Of a stretch of 6,359 bases of DNA, positions 6,358 to 6,359 are shown piece by piece; position 1 is the stretch's first letter, and each line of letters opens with the position of its first letter. The notes beneath the pieces were generated by a model, which worked only from the letters and a program-made list of their open reading frames with translations, made no database searches and was not told where the DNA came from. Location of the stretch: positions 1 through 6,359 of the forward strand of contig CAMWWG010000057.1 in the NCBI GenBank assembly GCA_947177935.1. The letters run 5' to 3'. Origin of the DNA: an uncultured Ruminococcus sp. (lineage in GTDB: Bacteria; Bacillota; Clostridia; Oscillospirales; Ruminococcaceae). The translations under genes and the position numbers were made by a program.

Positions 6358-6359
6358 AA

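Noticed and set aside
6341..6359. Start of the next gene at ATG 6341
   Set aside because: It has no ribosome site in front, whereas GGAGG at 6353-6357 predicts a start beyond the window end.
1..6359. CRISPR array, insertion sequence or transposase
   Set aside because: No regularly spaced direct repeats, terminal inverted repeats or transposase-like frames were seen on either strand.

Overview
The window looks like chromosomal DNA from a low-to-moderate GC Firmicute of the class Clostridia, perhaps a Ruminococcus-like gut anaerobe. Supporting points are the strong GGAGG ribosome sites, AT-rich spacers, consensus TTGACA/TATAAT promoters, the oxygen-sensitive ThiH route to thiazole and a short clostridial-type ThiC. 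The genus is inference; no taxonomic marker gene is present.

Left half (1-3290), plus strand: the distal part of a thiamine biosynthesis operon. In order it holds the C-terminal 212 or so residues of ThiH (gene entering from upstream), TenI (thiazole tautomerase), ThiE (thiamine phosphate synthase) and ThiC (HMP-P synthase). They supply the glycine-derived part of the thiazole, its aromatisation, the coupling of thiazole and pyrimidine, and the pyrimidine itself. Spacing is tight (26 nt or less, a 25-nt overlap, 42 nt), and there is no room for a TPP riboswitch before thiC, so control must come from upstream of the window. A strong intrinsic terminator follows thiC.

Middle (3290-3788): a tRNA-Leu(UAA) gene on the minus strand, complete with a near-perfect sigma-A promoter and its own intrinsic terminator, which converges on the thiC terminator. 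To its right lies about 165 bases of T/A-rich DNA without a gene, then a plus-strand sigma-A promoter whose spacer and -10 are covered by an imperfect dyad.

Right half (3789-6359), plus strand: two MalF/MalG-type carbohydrate ABC permeases (the first starting with UUG, the second overlapping it by ATGA), then a membrane-anchored HlyD/AcrA-like adaptor. The adaptor stops after its coiled coil, so it lacks the second half of the lipoyl domain and the barrel. A fresh ribosome-binding site at the window edge announces another gene. No ATPase or solute-binding protein lies in the window. The pairing of sugar-importer permeases with an efflux-style half-adaptor is the most unusual arrangement here; the rest is orthodox.
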